Below the pieces are notes generated by a model. The model ran no database searches, was not told the origin of the DNA, and saw only the letters and a program-made list of their open reading frames with translations. From Stichopus chloronotus (taxonomy: Eukaryota; Echinodermata; Holothuroidea; Aspidochirotida; Stichopodidae): DNA of 64,000 nt. The translations under genes were made by a program, and so were the position numbers. The stretch's first letter is position 1; each line of letters opens with the position of its first letter. The stretch lies in the NCBI GenBank assembly GCA_021234535.1, contig CM037843.1, forward strand, positions 17,577,911 through 17,641,910, in the 5' to 3' direction. Below, in pieces: positions 13,689 through 26,332 of this stretch.

Positions 13689-16600
13689 TCGTCACACATA
13701 TATATCCAAACCAGGTGAGTTTAGCGATTTATGATCCATACCGATGAGATAGAAGCTTATTTGAGGTCAATGGAGATACACGCTCTTTTGAGGTCAGTGG
13801 AGGTCATAGTCTAAAATCCTGGTGAACTGCTGTGTGCCAAGGACAAAACATTGCTTAAACCTTGGCAGTGCAGGTAGCTGATGTTGATGAGTATGACTCT
13901 TGTTTGCTTTTCTGTGTGGTCAAAGGTCATTTGAGGTAAGACAGAGCAGAGCTGGAAAAAAAAAAAAATTGTGATTTTGTCAAGGGGATGGTGAACTTAT
14001 TCAGTATTTTGTGTATGGTGACAGCATGCCGTGTCCATCCATGCAAGAACCATCATGCTCTAATTCTTGTTTCATTATGTCAACAATGTGGATATGTTGA
14101 AAAATCCTTCAACTCAAATAGTAAGCTTAGCTTATCTCTGTGGATAACTATTGAGACAATCAACTTGAAGCAATTGTGACTGTGTAATTTACCTTCTGCC
14201 CTATGTATACTGCTGTGCAACTATCAGTCACATGCTGGAAATAGGAAAATGTGCCCAGCCTTTCCCAGTATACCATTCCAGAAATTTAGGGTACATAAAC
14301 TCTCACTTCATACAATTTTGCCATTACTTTGATGATCAGACCAGGTGGTGTTTGGGGTAGGCCTATTCATGAAGTGAACCTCTGGGGGGGAGGGGTTATT
14401 CCTGACCTGAAAAGGCAAACCATTCTTCAAATTGCATTAGTTATAGGTCTAAGCTCCATATTTTGAGCAAACATTGTGCATTGCATGCTGATTGGTATTA
14501 AATGTTGGCCACAGTTAAAGCTACCACGTCAAGTATGGGATATGCTTTGATTGAAGTCCGTTTCATCAACCGAAGAAAACACAAAAATCAAGAGAAATAA
14601 AGACTAAACAATGACTTTGAGATGCAAAGTGTGTTGTGTGGTGGGGGTGGGAGGCCAGGCCCCTGAATTACAAAGATGTAAATAAATTGTTGCACAATAT
14701 GCATTGAAGGAAATTGTCTAAAGGTATTTCAGAAGGAAAGCTTCTGAAAAAAAACAAAAAGCAACTGGTGTCTGTGCATCATAGTTGGAAGCAAAAAGTT
14801 TTAGATAATTTCTGCAGCACAGTCAGATCAATGTATCTCCGATTGTACCTTGTAATGATGATCAAGATTCTAGAAGTCAAATCATTCTAGATGCATGCTT
14901 AGCTAGTACAGTTAGTAAAGTTTTGCCTGTAGTACTGTGGTAAAGGGATGTAATTTGAGTATGAACAGAAAAAACATAGATGCTTACAGCATCTTTTACT
15001 TTTTGTCTAGGATAGTCCATTCATTGAATACTTCTTTTCCCTAGCAACTTTTTTGTTTTTATGTCACTGTGCAGGCTTGCTAAGTCTTTAAAGGAGCTTG
15101 CACTTGAGGTGGTAGGATATATCTTGAATAAAAAAGAAAATTGTGACTGTTGGTACTGAATAGTACAGTAAAGTACATGTATTAAACTTGATACCTGGGT
15201 TGAGGGATGTGCCATACTACATTAATTTGCTTTGCTGTAGTTTAATTCAGTCAGTCTGGTACCAAGCAGAAAGGTCTCTTCACTACACAGGTGATATGCC
15301 ACAGTGTCAACTCCAGAAGATGGAAGGGATGAGATTGTATTGAGTCTGCTGTCATGCAGGGATTTGACCCCCACTTGGTGGAGGTGATAGTTGCAGGCTA
15401 AACCTCTTCCCTGCAGAGGCAGGTCATCACACAAGCTGGGGAGAGGAATTTGGTGGTGTGAGATGGCACAGGTGAATCATGGGCAGTTGGTACCGATACC
15501 ACGGATTTTTGATTGTTGTATCAACCTAATTACAGATATGAATTACAATTTACTTCACCCACTGGTGCTTGCATTTGTGTCTCACGGATTGAAAGTCCAG
15601 AACGAGGGACTGCTTGATATCAAACTCCTTCTTCATAGTCTGTTTAAGAGTATCATAGTCTATTATACATGTAAAAAGAAGTACATCATAGGACAGTGTG
15701 TAAATTATTTCACTGTCTGTTACAGCTGGGTTTAGGCCTACATAATTGAATAACTCTACTTGTCAGATGGGACTTCTAGCAGCCGTGTATGTAATGAAAT
15801 GCCAAAAATATTTGAAATATAGCAGGGATAAATTCGTACATGATGCTTTGGGGAAACTGAAGTGAAACCTAACTGTAGCTTTCCCCTGTTAGGCAACCAT
15901 GCAGCATTATAATAGTCAATACAGAAGTGTGGATGATTACCATCTCAATTCCTCGAATGTTTTTCACCCTTGGTAAACCACTCTGTCAATATAAACCCTA
16001 AGGCATGGTAAATTGTTGGCATGACAGATCAGGGAAGTGGATATTATATTCACCTAGTTCAACCAGAGTGGTGTCCCTTTGATGACCGTGAACTAACTGC
16101 TGCATCTACCAAGTCCATCAATCAGAGACTTTGGTCTATGAATGCAAGAAGTCATCAGGCATTAAACATGTAACCTGTTTCCAAGGAGTTGGATGCTCTT
16201 CACCCAGCGTATATTTGCTGCTGATGTTTTTTGGCGGTCTTGCTATGGAATTTTTCCAAAGTGATCTAACTTAAGTTTTTGTTAAAATCTGCATGAAGAT
16301 CATCAAGTTTACTTTACTGATCATTTAGCTGTCTCAGCACAACCGATACACTCCCATCTACCATGTCAGGAGTTCTGGTAACATTTGAAGGCCAACCTCT
16401 GGCGTCGTCATTCTGATACCGGACTACGCTATAGCTCCTCCACAGTCTACCATCCTGATGCACTAGCAATTGTGGTGGGTCAGGAAAATTCAGTATTTGT
16501 CACTGTTTTTAATCTCCATCTGGTCTACCTTGGCTTGCAGTTTTCTTTAGAACAAAAGAAATACTGACACTGTTCAACACTCTGCATCATCAAACTTGCA

Positions 16601-19600
16601 TTTTCTTAAAAATTTGAACAGTCAAATCTCCAAAACGGTAATGGATAGAAACACAAAATTCCAACAGATTTTCATTCAGGGTGTCACTGCAACTTTTGAA
16701 TGAAGTCAGCTCAGTTATGTGTCACATGATCGTTAAGTAACAAACCAAGATAATTTGAATATTTATGGAATGAAAGAGGCAGGATCTTATTTTTCTCCTG
16801 CAAGGAGTGAGTTAAACCTCCCACCTTTACCTCCTATGATGGCGTATGTGATTGTGATGTTCAATGCTGCCACAGTTGGCCAACCAATGCTCTCTTTATC
16901 TTCAGGTCTTCTAACTATGATACATTTTGTGGGTCAGTGAAGCTACCTAAATGGGTCAAATGGACAGAGGGATATTATTTGAAATCCTCCTTTTCTTTTG
17001 CTTAGTGCAAAAGACATCGAAGCCCAAGGGAAGGGTATGAACAGCAAACTTCATCCATTTGTCCTCCTTTTCGAAGAAGTCAGTTTTCCATCAAGGTATC
17101 TGTCCAGGAACAGTGACCTCTCATTGCCCTCAATTGCAGTCCTCATTAACGATTGACCATCCCTCTCTCCAGGCAGCTAAGCAAGCTCCTCAGAGTATAG
17201 GCTAACTTAATGCTTTCAAACCATCTATTATTTGATCAGGGGATGTTTCCCTTCAGTGGAATTCAATTCTCCTCTGGTGTTATCTTGACAGTTTTCTTTC
17301 CTCCACTGGTCAGTCATCAGTGCTATTCCTTCCATTGGCATCCTCTGTTTGTATACTTACCCTGCATTGAGGTCATGGCTAACATGACCCTGGGCTATTA
17401 TTTTCACCTTATCCCCGATTCAGACAGCCATACCTGTGGTCCCTCAAGATAGCCCCTGGGAATTGATAGCTCACCTCTCCAGCAGGAAGAATAAACAACT
17501 TTTTTTTTTTTGTTATTCGATATTTTTCACTGTTACTCAACTCTTCTGTGCAAGGTATTGGTAGAAGTGTAAGAGGGCAGTTCACAGCCCAGGGCAGAGG
17601 GTTTCCCAAAACTGTTCATCAGTTTTTCCCTGTACTGAGGTAGCCTATCAGTCAGCTTAAAAGGGACTCATTGAGTTTACATCGATGTGTTTGTCAGGAT
17701 TTTGAAGGATGCAAACTCATTACAAAATGTAGCATGACTAGTCAAGTTTCACGTCCAGTAGTTATGAAAACTGTTAAAAGTGTTTGATTTTTTTTTTTAC
17801 CTTGCCTTGCACTGGTTGTGCAAATGCATTAGTATTAATGTGAATAGTACTGGTCACAAATTGTGGTCAGAAATTTTAAAAAATGAGATTGACGCATTAA
17901 TTCCTCACTCAATGATGTTCCCTGTTTATGTAACACATGAGGATCCTCTTAGTTTGACCATTTGTCATTAGTGTCTGAAGCAGACTGGACAGGTTAAAAG
18001 AAAATTGAGTGAATTTCACGAAACAACTCAATGTGCCTCTTTGAGGGGATTTTAAGCAGTTTAGGAGTTTGAAAGGAGAGTTAAATGCCAACTTAATAGT
18101 CATGAATGAATTAAATCTTTGATCTATGGATGCACTTATTCAAAATTACAGAGAGAAAACAGATATGCTTGTGAAATCTGGGCTGTTAAAAGTGCTCTAC
18201 TTGTGTGTATACAACAATGAGAAAGCAAACTTTTGTGAAAGAGACAGGTTACAATGCTGCACTTATGTTACGCAGAGAACGAAGTGTCACAGAGAGGGTA
18301 ATGTTGTGAAAGAGGTAATTTCAGGGTATGGTAAAACATGATTGGGAAAAGTAGTTTTGGTTTTCCCAAAGTGCAGTTGGTATCATTCATGATTCAGGAG
18401 TTGGGTTTGTTTGCTGGGGTCTGCTTATTCCACTCTGCCATGATAAACAAAGAAGAACTACATAAACTTTAGGGAAGCTTGGTTTTAAAGGCAGTCAGTC
18501 CAGGCACTCATCATCCCAGACAGTTCCAATTCTCCCAACCACTCAGTTCCTCTTCCACAGTCTGTCTAAAACTCCTCCTTGGGCAAACATATTCAGGTAC
18601 GTGTTTGCACAAGAGTTAGTATTTGTAAAACGTTTGTAAAATAATTTGAAATTGAAACTGAAAGTTTATGTTCCACAATATCCTGGTGAACATGCAAGGA
18701 CCACAAACTTAATCAAGTACTTCTCCCATTTGTATGAGCTACTCTGCATCTTTTAAATTTGCTGTCAGTCAACAAGCTGAACCAATTGAGAATTTTGCTT
18801 TCTCCTTACCCAAAATTTAACTTTAGGTGATTAGTTACTAAACCTCTAGGGTTATAGGCTATTGCAAGAAGAGTTTGACCCTCAGCAATGAACCTAGCAT
18901 AGGCCAGCAAGGAACGGCATGATTGCAAGTGATGTTGATGTATGGAAAAGTGTCTGCTTGTGTTAACATTTTAAACTGCTTTATAAACAGCTTGTGTAGG
19001 AGAGAAGCAAGAGGGGTTTGTCCATTATACTGTCTTTTTTTCGTAATTTTTTTCTGTTGTACTAGCGCTCAACTTACATGATGCTTGAGGATTAGGGTTG
19101 TGTCTTGTAAATAATGTACAGTTGATCCTCTAAACAAACTAAAAATGAAAGGAAATTATGTGTTCATTTTAATTACAAGCTTCTAGCCCCAGCTCGCCGA
19201 AATTGAAAAGGATTCCCTGTTGATACCTTTTTAAATGATTTTGTTGCCCTTACTAGCATACTGAAATGATTTGACTTTTGGCTGAACTTTGATGAACTTG
19301 AATCTCCTATTGTTATACAATTTGAAACTATCCTTATTCAATTGACCGTGGCAGATACAGCCATCAGACAGTTGACCTCGGGGGATGACCTCTCATTAGG
19401 CTTGTCATTACTGATGAAGAAATCCATCTCAGATTTTTCATTGGTGGCATTTTGTCTCTTGTCTTTGTCCATGAGGGGTAGAACTGTGTGAGTTGTTGTG
19501 GCTCCCTCTGCAGTGGTCATGGACTCTAACTTGTCACTCTAATTCCACACAATTTTGACGAGTTCTCAGTGGATAGTGGGGGTCAGTCATAGGTCACTTC

Positions 19601-19670
19601 AAGACCAGTTTGTTACTGCTCAATTTGTTCTTTCAAATACTTACGAGATGCTTTTGAACGAAAAAATTGA
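13689..19670. other. Non-coding upstream or intronic DNA
   Basis: No exon with a recognised domain. A member of the GGTCA repeat family lies at about 13690-13945, and a possible tRNA-like SINE fragment on the minus strand near 15300-15420. TAGGCCTA occurs at 14358 and 15733. Confidence 0.6.
15300..15420 (-). mobile_element. Possible tRNA-like SINE fragment
   Basis: On the minus strand GGTCAAATCCC resembles a B box, and about 45 bases upstream TAGCCTGCAACT resembles a poor A box. There is no clear A tail. Weak evidence; it may be chance. Confidence 0.25.
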
Positions 19671-20033
19671 CTTGTTTTGTCAAGATGGAAGGCAAAATGT
19701 GTGCTGTTATCTCCAAAACAGGATTGTTGAATTGTAAATCTGGTTTGCTTAAAATTCATGTGGATAGTGTGGAGGTCACTAACAGGTTACGGCAAGTCCA
19801 ATGTGCACCAGTTGCTCACTTTGATCTCTTGACTAGATCTGATCATTTTTGATTCCTTGCCCACAGCAGGCAAGGAATCTATACCATGGTGATGTCGTGT
19901 GTGTATGTGTGTGTGTGTATGTGTGATGCTTTGCTTGTTTACACAATGTCTTAAGAAGGGTAACCTTGAATGATCTCATACTTTGTTTGTAGGTTGCTCA
20001 TGCAGAGAAGATGATCCCTATTGTTTTTGATGG

Positions 20034-20046
20034 AGGTCAAAGGTCA
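20034..20046 (+). promoter_or_regulatory. Perfect DR1 nuclear-receptor half-site pair
   Basis: AGGTCA-A-AGGTCA in the first unit of the composite array, followed at 20051 by another AGGTCA. Confidence 0.3.
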
Positions 20047-20166
20047 CCAGAGGTCAAACTTTGGAACCTTGTTTATACAATATCTCAAATTAGATAACCT
20101 TGACTGATCTTGTACTTGGTCTGTAGGTTGGTCATACTGAGTAGATTATCCCTATTGTTTTGGTGT

Positions 20167-20179
20167 AGGTCAAAGGTCA
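20167..20179 (+). promoter_or_regulatory. Perfect DR1 nuclear-receptor half-site pair
   Basis: AGGTCA-A-AGGTCA in the second unit of the array. Single half-sites follow at 20184 and 20194, making four half-sites in 33 bases. Confidence 0.3.
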
Positions 20180-23100
20180 TTTGAGGTCACAAGAGGTCAA
20201 ACTGTGAGAACCGTTCTTACACAATACTGTATCTCTCAAAGGGTAACATTGTCTGATCTCATACTTCGTTTGTGGGTTGGTCATACTGAGTAAATGACCC
20301 CTGTTGTTTTTGGTGGAGGCCAAATGTCATTTGGGGTCACAAAAGTTCAAACTGTGAAAACCTTGTTTACATGATATCCCTGCTGAGAATAGTCATGGGA
20401 ATGAATTTGTAAAAGGAAAGAGAGTGATCTACATTTTTCAAGAAATTGTGTCATTTTCTATGGAAATCAAAGGTTACTTGAGGTCAGCTGAGACCAAAGT
20501 TAGAAATCAAGTTGTCAACGTAGGCTTTACAGTGTTTGATACAATATTTGTGCTTTATGTTGGTTATCTTTTTCCCTTTGTAAAATATGGGCAAGGAATC
20601 AAAAAGACATTAGACAGGTTTCGAAAGAAAATTCGGACTTGTTTTATCAAGATGCAGGCTAAATGTGTGCTGTGTTTTCCATGAGAGGATTGTTGAATTG
20701 TGAGTCTGGTTTGCTTGGAAATATTCATCTGGTTCTCATCACAGTGAGTGGCAACAAATCGCCATTTGGGCACCCTTGATGCGTAATGGGATTACTAACA
20801 AATAATCATCCACATATATGATGCATTTTTCTTTTTGTATAAACATTTATGATATGATGATAATATGTAGATTGGAGCAGCATAGACATGATCAAAAATT
20901 TTGTTGGATGAGAAAGAGCTCTGGTAACTTCAAAGCAATATTATAAAAGATGACATTGTGTAAGTAGGTGTAGTGCACTAGTACCCCAAACTTTCTGCTT
21001 TTTGTCAACCGAAGTGCAACGCAAAATATTATGAAACACCCAGGCTTGTATCATAACAGGCTTGAAGGTGTCTACAGGCTATATTGAGATTTTTGCTCAT
21101 CTGAACAGATTTAAAGGAACCTAAGCCTATGAAGAAAATTTTTTTTCATTACATGTGGGAAAACACTCTCTTTTTTGTTGTTGCCACACTGCATCTCAAT
21201 AGCATGATCTGATGGATGTTTTTAGCAAATTTCTGTTCCACAGCAGTGCATTGCATCATGGAAAAGGAATTGGTATGCAATTTAAAGTGCCTGACAGTGC
21301 AACAGTGTTTAAAACTATTGAATTAACATACCCTTTAACTTGCTACTCAAATAGTCATTTAATGTCATAGGCTTTCTAGGCTTCTCCTGTAAGAAGTGTA
21401 ATGACCTTTCAGTCCTACATCAAATCCTCTTTGCTTTTTTCATCTCCTCTGGCTTCTGCCTCAACCCTGTCAGCTGCGATTTATCTGTCAAAAGTCTAAA
21501 CAGTCCCCAGGAAGGGTGTCATCAGCCCAAAAAGTTGGAACTGTCCATTGCAGTGAAACCGGCCAGCTTGTAAATCAATGACAGATGTCCCACAGTCTCT
21601 ACTCCAGAAATTCATAATTGATTATATTTTGATATACACTATTTTCTTCAAATTTTCCTCGGAGACAACCCCCAGGGAATGAAGAATTTCAGACAGGGAA
21701 AGATGACAATTTCCTCCACAACTAGAAGGACGGTCCCCTGACGCCAGATTTTGACAGTTTCTACAAAACAAGGTGACCGTTTGATATTTCAAAGGGTGGG
21801 TGGATGGAGACCAACAGGTTCGTCCTTCCCCAAAGGGAAGGAAGTTAGGAAATGTCTCATTTATGTTTCTGCGCTTCTCTGTTTGTGTAATCTCATGGAC
21901 AGAGTTAAATGGTGTCATCCTTAGCGATATGCCCTAGTTCATTGTTTACTTCACAAAAAAAAGAAAAAAAGAGTAAAAGCTAACTTCCACTTTGGAAACT
22001 ATTGGAAAGGTCTTTATAAGGTTAAACGTTTAGTTCTGTGTTGGGTGCAGTGGTTGTTGTAGGGTAGTTTATGGGTCTACTTGCCCATCATAGCCACTCT
22101 CAGAGATACTTGAGAAAATAGAAGCAGGCCTACTGTGAAGACAGAAAAGACGGTGGCTGCTTATGCTTTTTGTAAATCTTGACACAGGTATCCGAAGGAT
22201 CAGTGACAGGATGTTTGAACCAAGTTTTGATGGCAATTCTAATTATCAGAAATTGTGCAACATGTTGTTTGTGCTAGTAATGTGCACAACCAATCTGTGC
22301 ATTCTGCAGGGGCAGCATCCATTGTCATTTAATGAGCGTAAATTACGGTAGCTCATATCAGTGATCTCATATTTTTAAATGGTAGGTCAGCATAGCTATC
22401 ATTAAGTTACCATATTGCGTTCATCCCATCAGCACAAAGAAAATAGCTGAAATATTAGTAAAGTTACTACTTTGTTTATTGTCAACAAAAGTCATATGAT
22501 ATGGTACCCCAAAACCTGTGTACTGTTTCAGTCATCGATATTTTGATACCGCACCTGTCACCCCCACTAGGCAATAAAAGTTTATGCTCTTGAAATTTTC
22601 AGATATTGTTATGACAAATAACTATTTTGTAAGAACTTGACAGTAGCCCTGAAGATGCCAGGAGAGGTGACAGGAATTGGTGAGCCTTCATTTTTCCTAC
22701 AGGCCTACAACTTAGTAGTTCAAAATACTTGGAAGACTGAAAGGAAGATCGGAGGAAATTTGCTGTCATCATCTAACCTCTGTGAGGATTCTGAAATTAC
22801 ATGGACCGTATCTAGAGAAGTTTGTGTAATAAACAAAGTGAATGTCCGTGGAAAACATGTTGTAAAGTGGAACCAACACACACTCAGATAATTTTTCGAT
22901 AGCAGGACTGCATCGAGACCATAGCTGTGGGGAGGGGAAAATGGGGGACATACCCCCCAAAAATAAGAGTACTGATCTGCTTGTTAATGAAATATAGGCA
23001 CAGAAAAATTATTATGGTGACTGTAGTCCCATTTGCATCTCAGCCATATTAGCTTGCGATCTTTTATCCCGCAGAGTGCACACTCTCGCAACAGTCGCAG

Positions 23101-23360
23101 GAAGCACCGGCCGTTTCGCAATCTTTTGCTGAACCCACGTTGTACTAACACTGCTATTGGCCCCAGTTTAATCCATCTGTCTCATTGTCGCCAGCTGTTC
23201 TGAATAAACTCACTTAGGGAGCTTATTCACTAAAGTAAAGAACAAATACATGGCTTCCTGAATGATTGTGTTCAATAGGAACTAGTGAATACACCGCCCA
23301 TCAAAACCTCTTTCCCAACTCCTCTATCCACTTTCAATCTTCACTAACAGGTAAAATTCA

Positions 23361-23555
23361 TGACACATTTTGTGCAGCCTGCCCTTATTTTCTTTTCTTA
23401 CTGGATATTTTTCACGTTATGAAGTAAACAATCTTAACAAATGTTTCCAAAAGGAATGACACATCTTGTGCAGCCCGTCCATAGTTTCTACTCTTGCTCG
23501 GTATAATTTGTCTAGTCATGAAGTAAACAATCTTAGCAAATGTTTCCAAAAGGTT
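23361..23555. repeat. Near-tandem duplication of about 97 bp
   Basis: Two adjacent copies share TGACACAT.TTGTGCAGCC at their start and GAAGTAAACAATCTTA then CAAATGTTTCCAAAAGG at their end. The middle is diverged, with a 3-base length difference. Confidence 0.75.
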
Positions 23556-24267
23556 CTACATAGGCCTACCTCTGTCATATGTGCATTTATTGGAAAATAT
23601 GAAATTAAGCCTGTAGGCCTATGTATGCAAACCATGGTTGTTTTCAAATTGTGAGGCAGAAGGGAATATTAATAGGTAAATCACCATCGTAAAAGTAATA
23701 CTCTCCAAATGTGGACAAATAGAAACGAGTATGGGTCTTGTGCAACATATGTAATACGCAATACTGCATTGCAGCTGTCAGTGTTAGTTATATAGTGTTA
23801 CCACTTGTCATTCACTGCAGTTCTACGTTGCAACAAAGTGAATGCACCTATAGCATGTTCTGCTCACAGTGTACAGTTTCATCAGTTTCCAGTGGCAAAA
23901 AGCTCACACCAAAAGTGACTTTTTGATGCAATGTATTTCATACAAAGTGAGTCTCACATAGGCCCACAAGGGCCCACAAATTGAGTTTATACTTATAATA
24001 TGGTGTTCCTTTTCATGCAAGGCAGTTTTGTATTGTTTGTTTTTAGTCTCTCATGCATTGTATTTTCCTACGGTGTGAGACTCCTGCCTTATTGTAGCCT
24101 ATGTTTACTTTGCTCCAGATCTCTCACCTCTCCGGGTTATAACCCATGTTCATACAGAGGATGCACCTTCTGTTCATCTTAGCCACATGGCGCACTCTGC
24201 CAATGATTTTGAAACTGCTCTCTAGTAATGAGAAATTGGTCAGTTTGTCACTCATTAATTTACCAGA

Positions 24268-24505
24268 CCAAAGAAGTTTTGATTCCTCATGAATAAACTG
24301 TGAGTTTCATCATGGGAGTTTCATTGTTTCATGTAGGCCTATCAGTATAGATTCTATTTCACACAACAGTTTTCATACAAAATAAATTTATGCTGTATAG
24401 TTTTGAGCAGTTAGCTACAAAGCTGTCAAATTTTTCATGCAGTGCAGTAATTAATATAAACAAAGCAGTTTCATGTACAGTGGTATGCATTTTATCATTA
24501 TAGTG
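24268..24505 (+). repeat. Direct repeat, copy 1
   Basis: Matches 26108-26332. Shared landmarks, in order: CCAAAGAAGTTTTGA, GTGAGTTTCAT, GTAGGCCTAT, ATGCTGTATAGTTT and CAGTAATT.ATATAAACAAA. Confidence 0.65.
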
Positions 24506-26107
24506 TGGTGTCATACAGGTTGGAGTGGTAAAATAAGTATTCGTGCTTGTTCTGAATATCCTATGTTTGTTCAGTTTTCTCTTCTCCTCTTTTCTGTAAG
24601 CATCCCTAGAACATAGCCTACATCTCACGTTCTACACCTGGTGTGATCACAAGTCTAATGTGCCTACATGTTGAATTTGTAAAAAGCAAAGGTGGAAGCA
24701 ACCTTCCTGTTTAATGTTCTGTGTAAGGAAGTGTTAAATGCTAATGTGTGTCGAGTAATGAGCAACAAAATGGTTTTCAAGGATGCTAGACATAATGTCT
24801 CGCGATGTACTTGAAAATTGTTCTTTTTGTGTGTGTGTGTGTGTGTTTTTTAAGACCCCAGCAAAGTTTGATCTCTACATCTTTCGCCTAGGAACAAAGG
24901 GGTAAAAAGGATTATGCCACCTTTTGGAAAAATCTCACCTAAGTTGTCAAATACTTGACAACCTTTTTGACCTTTAACTTGATGTGAGCCAGTAAGCATT
25001 GTTTGCACATTTAGTTAGCATTCAACACTCCAATTTCTCTGGAGGATTGAACCTCTTCTATATAGCATCAAATTTCAAGGGCCCATTTTTCATGACTACA
25101 GCATGGTTATTGAAGTGAGATCAAATGTGGCATAGATTGGTATAATAATATAATCCAGTGGAATCATTAAGGATCTGTTAAGCTTTCACACTGGGAGAGA
25201 GTTTTGATTGTCAGGAAGTACCCGTAATTGAACAATATGAACCAGTGATGCTTCTGACCGGTACAGGAAGTTGTAAAATGTATGTGCTCCCCTCTGTGCA
25301 TCTGGATCCAGTTTCACCAGACCTCATCTTCATGTCGGTTCATCCGATGGATGAGAAACCGATTTTGATTAGAAACAGCGGTAATCCATGAAAGGAAGTA
25401 CACTCTGTCGCTATCATTCAAGGCTCAACCAAAGCCTATGTGTGGAGTCACGATGGACAGCACCTATTACAAATGCAGCTGTTGTGTAGTAGTTCTCAAG
25501 ATACTTCCATGAGCTCAAAAAATGCCATTACATCTGGCAATTAATGGCAAAAGTGAAAGGTGCCTTTGCTGTAATCCTTCCAGTTTTGTTGGTGGGACAT
25601 ATCCTGAAAGATGGGAAAGCTGTGTATACCTTGCCATTCAGAGCGACTTTTCGCCCACTCTGGGAACGGTGCACTCCTGAAAGATCAGGATTCCTGAAGT
25701 TTCAAGGGTGGAAGCACTGTTTCTATTGACAGTTGAAAGTGATTGACTGTAGTGACTGTAGCATGTTTCTGATTGGTCAAGATTTGTTATTGGGACACTG
25801 GCTAAAATGTCTGTAAAGCTACTCTAGAGCATTGTTTCAGGACTCTGCATCACCATTGTTGTACACCGATTTTCCTAGCGGATGTGAAAATAGCTTCATG
25901 GTGGTTATCTCAATACAGCAAGTAAACGTGAAAATAAGCATTATGCAAGAAGCGAAACCTTTCGACAAAATCACCCCAAAATTTAATGGTAGTGATAAAA
26001 ATTATAAGAAAGAATCATGCTTGATCAACTTTCAGAGGAGCCCTTCAAGGGAGCATCAATGAATTATGTGTGACATAGCTTTTTATTTTTCTAGAGGGAA
26101 AGCCAAG

Positions 26108-26332
26108 CCAAAGAAGTTTTGAATACCTCATAGTGTGAGTTTCATGGAGCTTCACACAGTAGGCCTATGTCAGTGTGAGTCGTATTTTACACTCACAGGT
26201 TTCATGTACAAAGCAGGTTGATGCTGTATAGTTTAGTGCAGTCAGCAGCAAATCTGTTGTACTTTTCATTCAGTACAGTAATTCATATAAACAAAACAGT
26301 TTCACATTCAGAGTGCATTTCGTTATCAGGGA
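26108..26332 (+). repeat. Direct repeat, copy 2
   Basis: Second copy of 24268-24505, in the same orientation 1.8 kb away, with several small length changes. Confidence 0.65.

Larger units (their letters stand above)
19671..20728. repeat. Composite repeat array (GGTCA family)
   Basis: Three degenerate units of about 134-149 bp are anchored by AGGTTG[C/G]TCAT-type steps at 19991, 20125 and 20274. Each ends with several AGGTCA motifs. The array is flanked by a direct repeat of about 90 bp (19671-19760 and 20638-20728) sharing GATTGTTGAATTGT and AAATGTGTGCTGT. No coding frame. Confidence 0.65.
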
